Positions 13,673-15,007 of a DNA stretch of 15,007 nt are shown here, in pieces. The notes beneath the pieces are model-generated. The model was given only the letters and a program-made list of their open reading frames with translations. It was not told where the DNA came from and did no database searches. Both the position numbers and the translations under genes were made by a program. Numbering within the stretch: the first letter of the stretch is position 1; the number at the start of each line of letters is the position of its first letter. The DNA is from an uncultured Collinsella sp. (GTDB lineage: Bacteria; Actinomycetota; Coriobacteriia; Coriobacteriales; Coriobacteriaceae): contig UQLD01000031.1 in NCBI GenBank assembly GCA_900541855.1, positions 1 through 15,007 on the forward strand, written 5' to 3'.

Positions 13673-13969
13673 ATGGAAGAGATGGAAGTCAATCACGTCG
13701 ACGACATCCACGAGAAGCTGACCGATATGGTGGGCGATCGCGTCAAGGTTAAGGCCAACATGGGCCGTACCCGCGTCGTCGAGCGCATGGGCACCATCAA
13801 GAGCGTCCACCCGGCCGTCTTCATTGTCGAGGTTGACGAGCGTCGTGGCCGCAAGTCGCGTCAGTCCTACCAGTATATCGATGTGCTCACCGGTCAGGTC
13901 GAGCTGTTCGACCCCGAGAGCGGCGAGCATATCTTTACCCCGCTCGGCAATCAGCTCGAGGAGCATTAA
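13673..13969 (+). CDS. veg: Veg family protein
   Basis: This small basic protein of 98 residues belongs to the Veg family (formerly DUF1021). The core GDRVKVKANMGRTRVVERMG (21-40), then HPAVFIVEVD (45-54), SYQYIDVLTGQVEL (68-81), matches the pattern of Bacillus subtilis Veg: a basic strand, GR repeat and PxVF block. The B. subtilis protein has been linked to biofilm and matrix gene control; its biochemical role is unclear, and the DNA-binding look of the domain is only suggestive. The acidic tail is longer than in Bacillus. It has its own promoter and leader hairpin and lies two bases before ispE. The veg-ispE neighbourhood is conserved from Firmicutes, where sspF lies between them. Confidence 0.88.
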   Translation: MEEMEVNHVDDIHEKLTDMVGDRVKVKANMGRTRVVERMGTIKSVHPAVFIVEVDERRGRKSRQSYQYIDVLTGQVELFDPESGEHIFTPLGNQLEEH

Positions 13970-13971
13970 CG

Positions 13972-14886
13972 GTGACCGATCGGTCCCTGACTCTTTCCGC
14001 GCCGGCAAAGATTAACCTCTACCTGGGGGTTCATACCGAGCGCGATGACCGCGGCTACCACAGGGTCGATTCCCTGATGGCGGCCGTCGGTCTTTCCGAT
14101 ACCGTGACGGTCACGCCGGCGCAGGCGCTGACCGTCCAGACGGTTCCGGCATCAGATTTTCCCATGCAAAAGAATACGGCGTATCGGGTTGCGGTTGCTA
14201 TGGCCGAGCATTATGGTCGCGAGGCAAACATCTGCGTGACGATTGAGAAGCGCATTCCATTGTGCGCCGGCTTGGGCGGCCCCTCGACGGATGCGGCCGC
14301 GGTCATTGTCGCCTTGGCAGAGCTCTGGGGCATTGATCGCACCGACCCAGCGCTCGACGATATTGCGCGGGGCATTGGTGCTGACGTCCCGTTCTTTTTG
14401 CACGCGAGTCCTGCGTTCTACGTAGGTGGGGGAGACGTGCTGGCAACTGAGTACCCCGCGCTGCCCGCGACGCCCGTCGTGCTGGTCAAGCCGCGCGAGG
14501 CAAGCGTTTCGACAATTGAAGCCTATCGACGTTTTGACGAGGCCCCGGTGCCTGCGGACAAGCCCGGCGCGATAGCTTCTGCCTTGCGTGCTGGTGATGC
14601 CGAGACGGCATATGCACTCATCCATAACAATCTGGGTGTCATTTCCGCACAGATGGAGTCGCAGATTCAAACGGTCCTCGACTGGCTGCGTAAACAGGAC
14701 GGAACCGTTGCTGTAGATGTGTGCGGATCGGGTGCCTGCTCGTTTGCCATTTGCGACACCGCTGCCACGGTCGAAAGGCTTGCCGATGCTGCCCAGCAAA
14801 ATGGCTGGTGGGCCTGCGCGACTGAGTTTATTCCCAACACGGTTCAAATCGACGGGTTGATTTCTGATCTCAACCGAACACATTGA
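13972..14886 (+). CDS. ispE: 4-diphosphocytidyl-2-C-methyl-D-erythritol kinase
   Basis: IspE phosphorylates the 2-OH of CDP-methylerythritol with ATP in the non-mevalonate (MEP) isoprenoid pathway. The 304 residues show the GHMP kinase fold: APAKINLYLGV (10-20) with catalytic Lys13, the ATP-binding loop PLCAGLGGPSTDAA (96-109), GADVPFFL (136-143) with the likely catalytic Asp138, and the C-terminal GSGACSFAI motif. The loop reads GLGGPSTDAA where GLGGGSSDAA is usual, a modest variation. It begins with GTG two bases after veg, using GAGGAG (13958-13963) inside the end of veg, so the pair is probably translationally coupled. Isoprenoids supply the undecaprenyl carrier used in cell-wall synthesis, a loose link to murE and murI. 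Confidence 0.94.
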   Translation: MTDRSLTLSAPAKINLYLGVHTERDDRGYHRVDSLMAAVGLSDTVTVTPAQALTVQTVPASDFPMQKNTAYRVAVAMAEHYGREANICVTIEKRIPLCAGLGGPSTDAAAVIVALAELWGIDRTDPALDDIARGIGADVPFFLHASPAFYVGGGDVLATEYPALPATPVVLVKPREASVSTIEAYRRFDEAPVPADKPGAIASALRAGDAETAYALIHNNLGVISAQMESQIQTVLDWLRKQDGTVAVDVCGSGACSFAICDTAATVERLADAAQQNGWWACATEFIPNTVQIDGLISDLNRTH

Positions 14887-14916
14887 GCTGATGGCTCGCT
14901 CCCGCAGTTAGCCGAA

Positions 14917-14956
14917 CGCCCCCGCGGCCCCTCCTGGGGTCCGGGGGCGCCGTTTT
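14917..14956 (+). terminator. Intrinsic terminator after ispE
   Basis: A GC-rich stem pairs CGCCCCCG (14917-14924) with CGGGGGCG (14942-14949). An inner CCCC/GGGG (14928-14931, 14936-14939) surrounds a TCCT loop, with one bulged C. A T4 run follows (14953-14956). It lies 31 bases past the ispE stop. Confidence 0.8.
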
Positions 14957-14978
14957 CCCAGTTGAAGGAACGGTGGAG

Positions 14979-15007
14979 ATGTGTTTCGATGGGTCCGGTG
15001 GCCATGC
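14979..15007 (+). CDS. Possible start of another gene, cut by the window end
   Basis: An ATG at 14979 follows GAAGGAA (14964-14970) by eight bases and opens a frame MCFDGSGGH that runs off the window. A second ATG at 14989 (MGPVAM, another frame) has GGTGGAG before it at ten bases. Either could be a real start after the ispE terminator. Too little is visible to name a product. Confidence 0.25.

Noticed and set aside
1..15007. CRISPR array, prophage, defence system or biosynthetic cluster
   Set aside because: No regular spaced repeats, phage or nuclease genes, integrase or transposase were seen; the genes are housekeeping.

Overview
The window looks like a core chromosomal region of a high-GC actinobacterium of the class Coriobacteriia, most likely Collinsella or a close relative. 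I infer this from protein character, gene content and intergenic style; no marker such as 16S rRNA is present. All twelve complete protein genes lie on the + strand. The one complete RNA gene, a tRNA-Val, is on the - strand.

Layout. (1) 200-5089: an arginine/ornithine gene set, argC-argJ-argB-argD, preceded by a 9-bp inverted repeat at 78-114 that may be an ArgR site or an RNA hairpin. (2) 5090-5703: 614 bases with no credible protein gene but much structure. It holds a compound hairpin, an AT-rich element of 217 bp with 33-bp imperfect terminal inverted repeats, and two near-identical 88-bp modules. Each module carries a tRNA-Val 3' end and a - strand terminator, and a hairpin-rich 100-bp segment separates them. 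(3) 5704-5779: tRNA-Val(UAC), - strand. (4) 5967-7847: asnB, glutamine-dependent asparagine synthetase, with its own terminator. (5) 7960-13489: a co-directional run murE, HAD phosphatase, murI, rph, rdgB, dtd (cell-wall precursors, RNA trimming, nucleotide and tRNA quality control). (6) 13576-14886: a promoter, a possible attenuator hairpin, then veg-ispE two bases apart, as in the veg/ispE neighbourhood of Bacillus subtilis, closed by a GC-rich terminator. The last 50 bases may hold the start of another gene.

How the genes work together. ArgC, ArgJ, ArgB and ArgD form the acetylated pathway from glutamate to ornithine; no gene converting ornithine to arginine is present. MurE and MurI make the third-residue and D-glutamate steps of the peptidoglycan stem peptide. 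MurE lacks the DNPR motif of meso-diaminopimelate enzymes and has NEDPA instead, so it probably adds another diamino acid. Ornithine, the product of the nearby arg genes, is an attractive but unproven candidate.

The protein genes are mostly ordinary housekeeping genes. The most unusual content is the 5090-5703 intergenic island: the inverted-repeat element, the duplicated tRNA-3'/terminator module with compensatory base changes, and the truncated tRNA copy.
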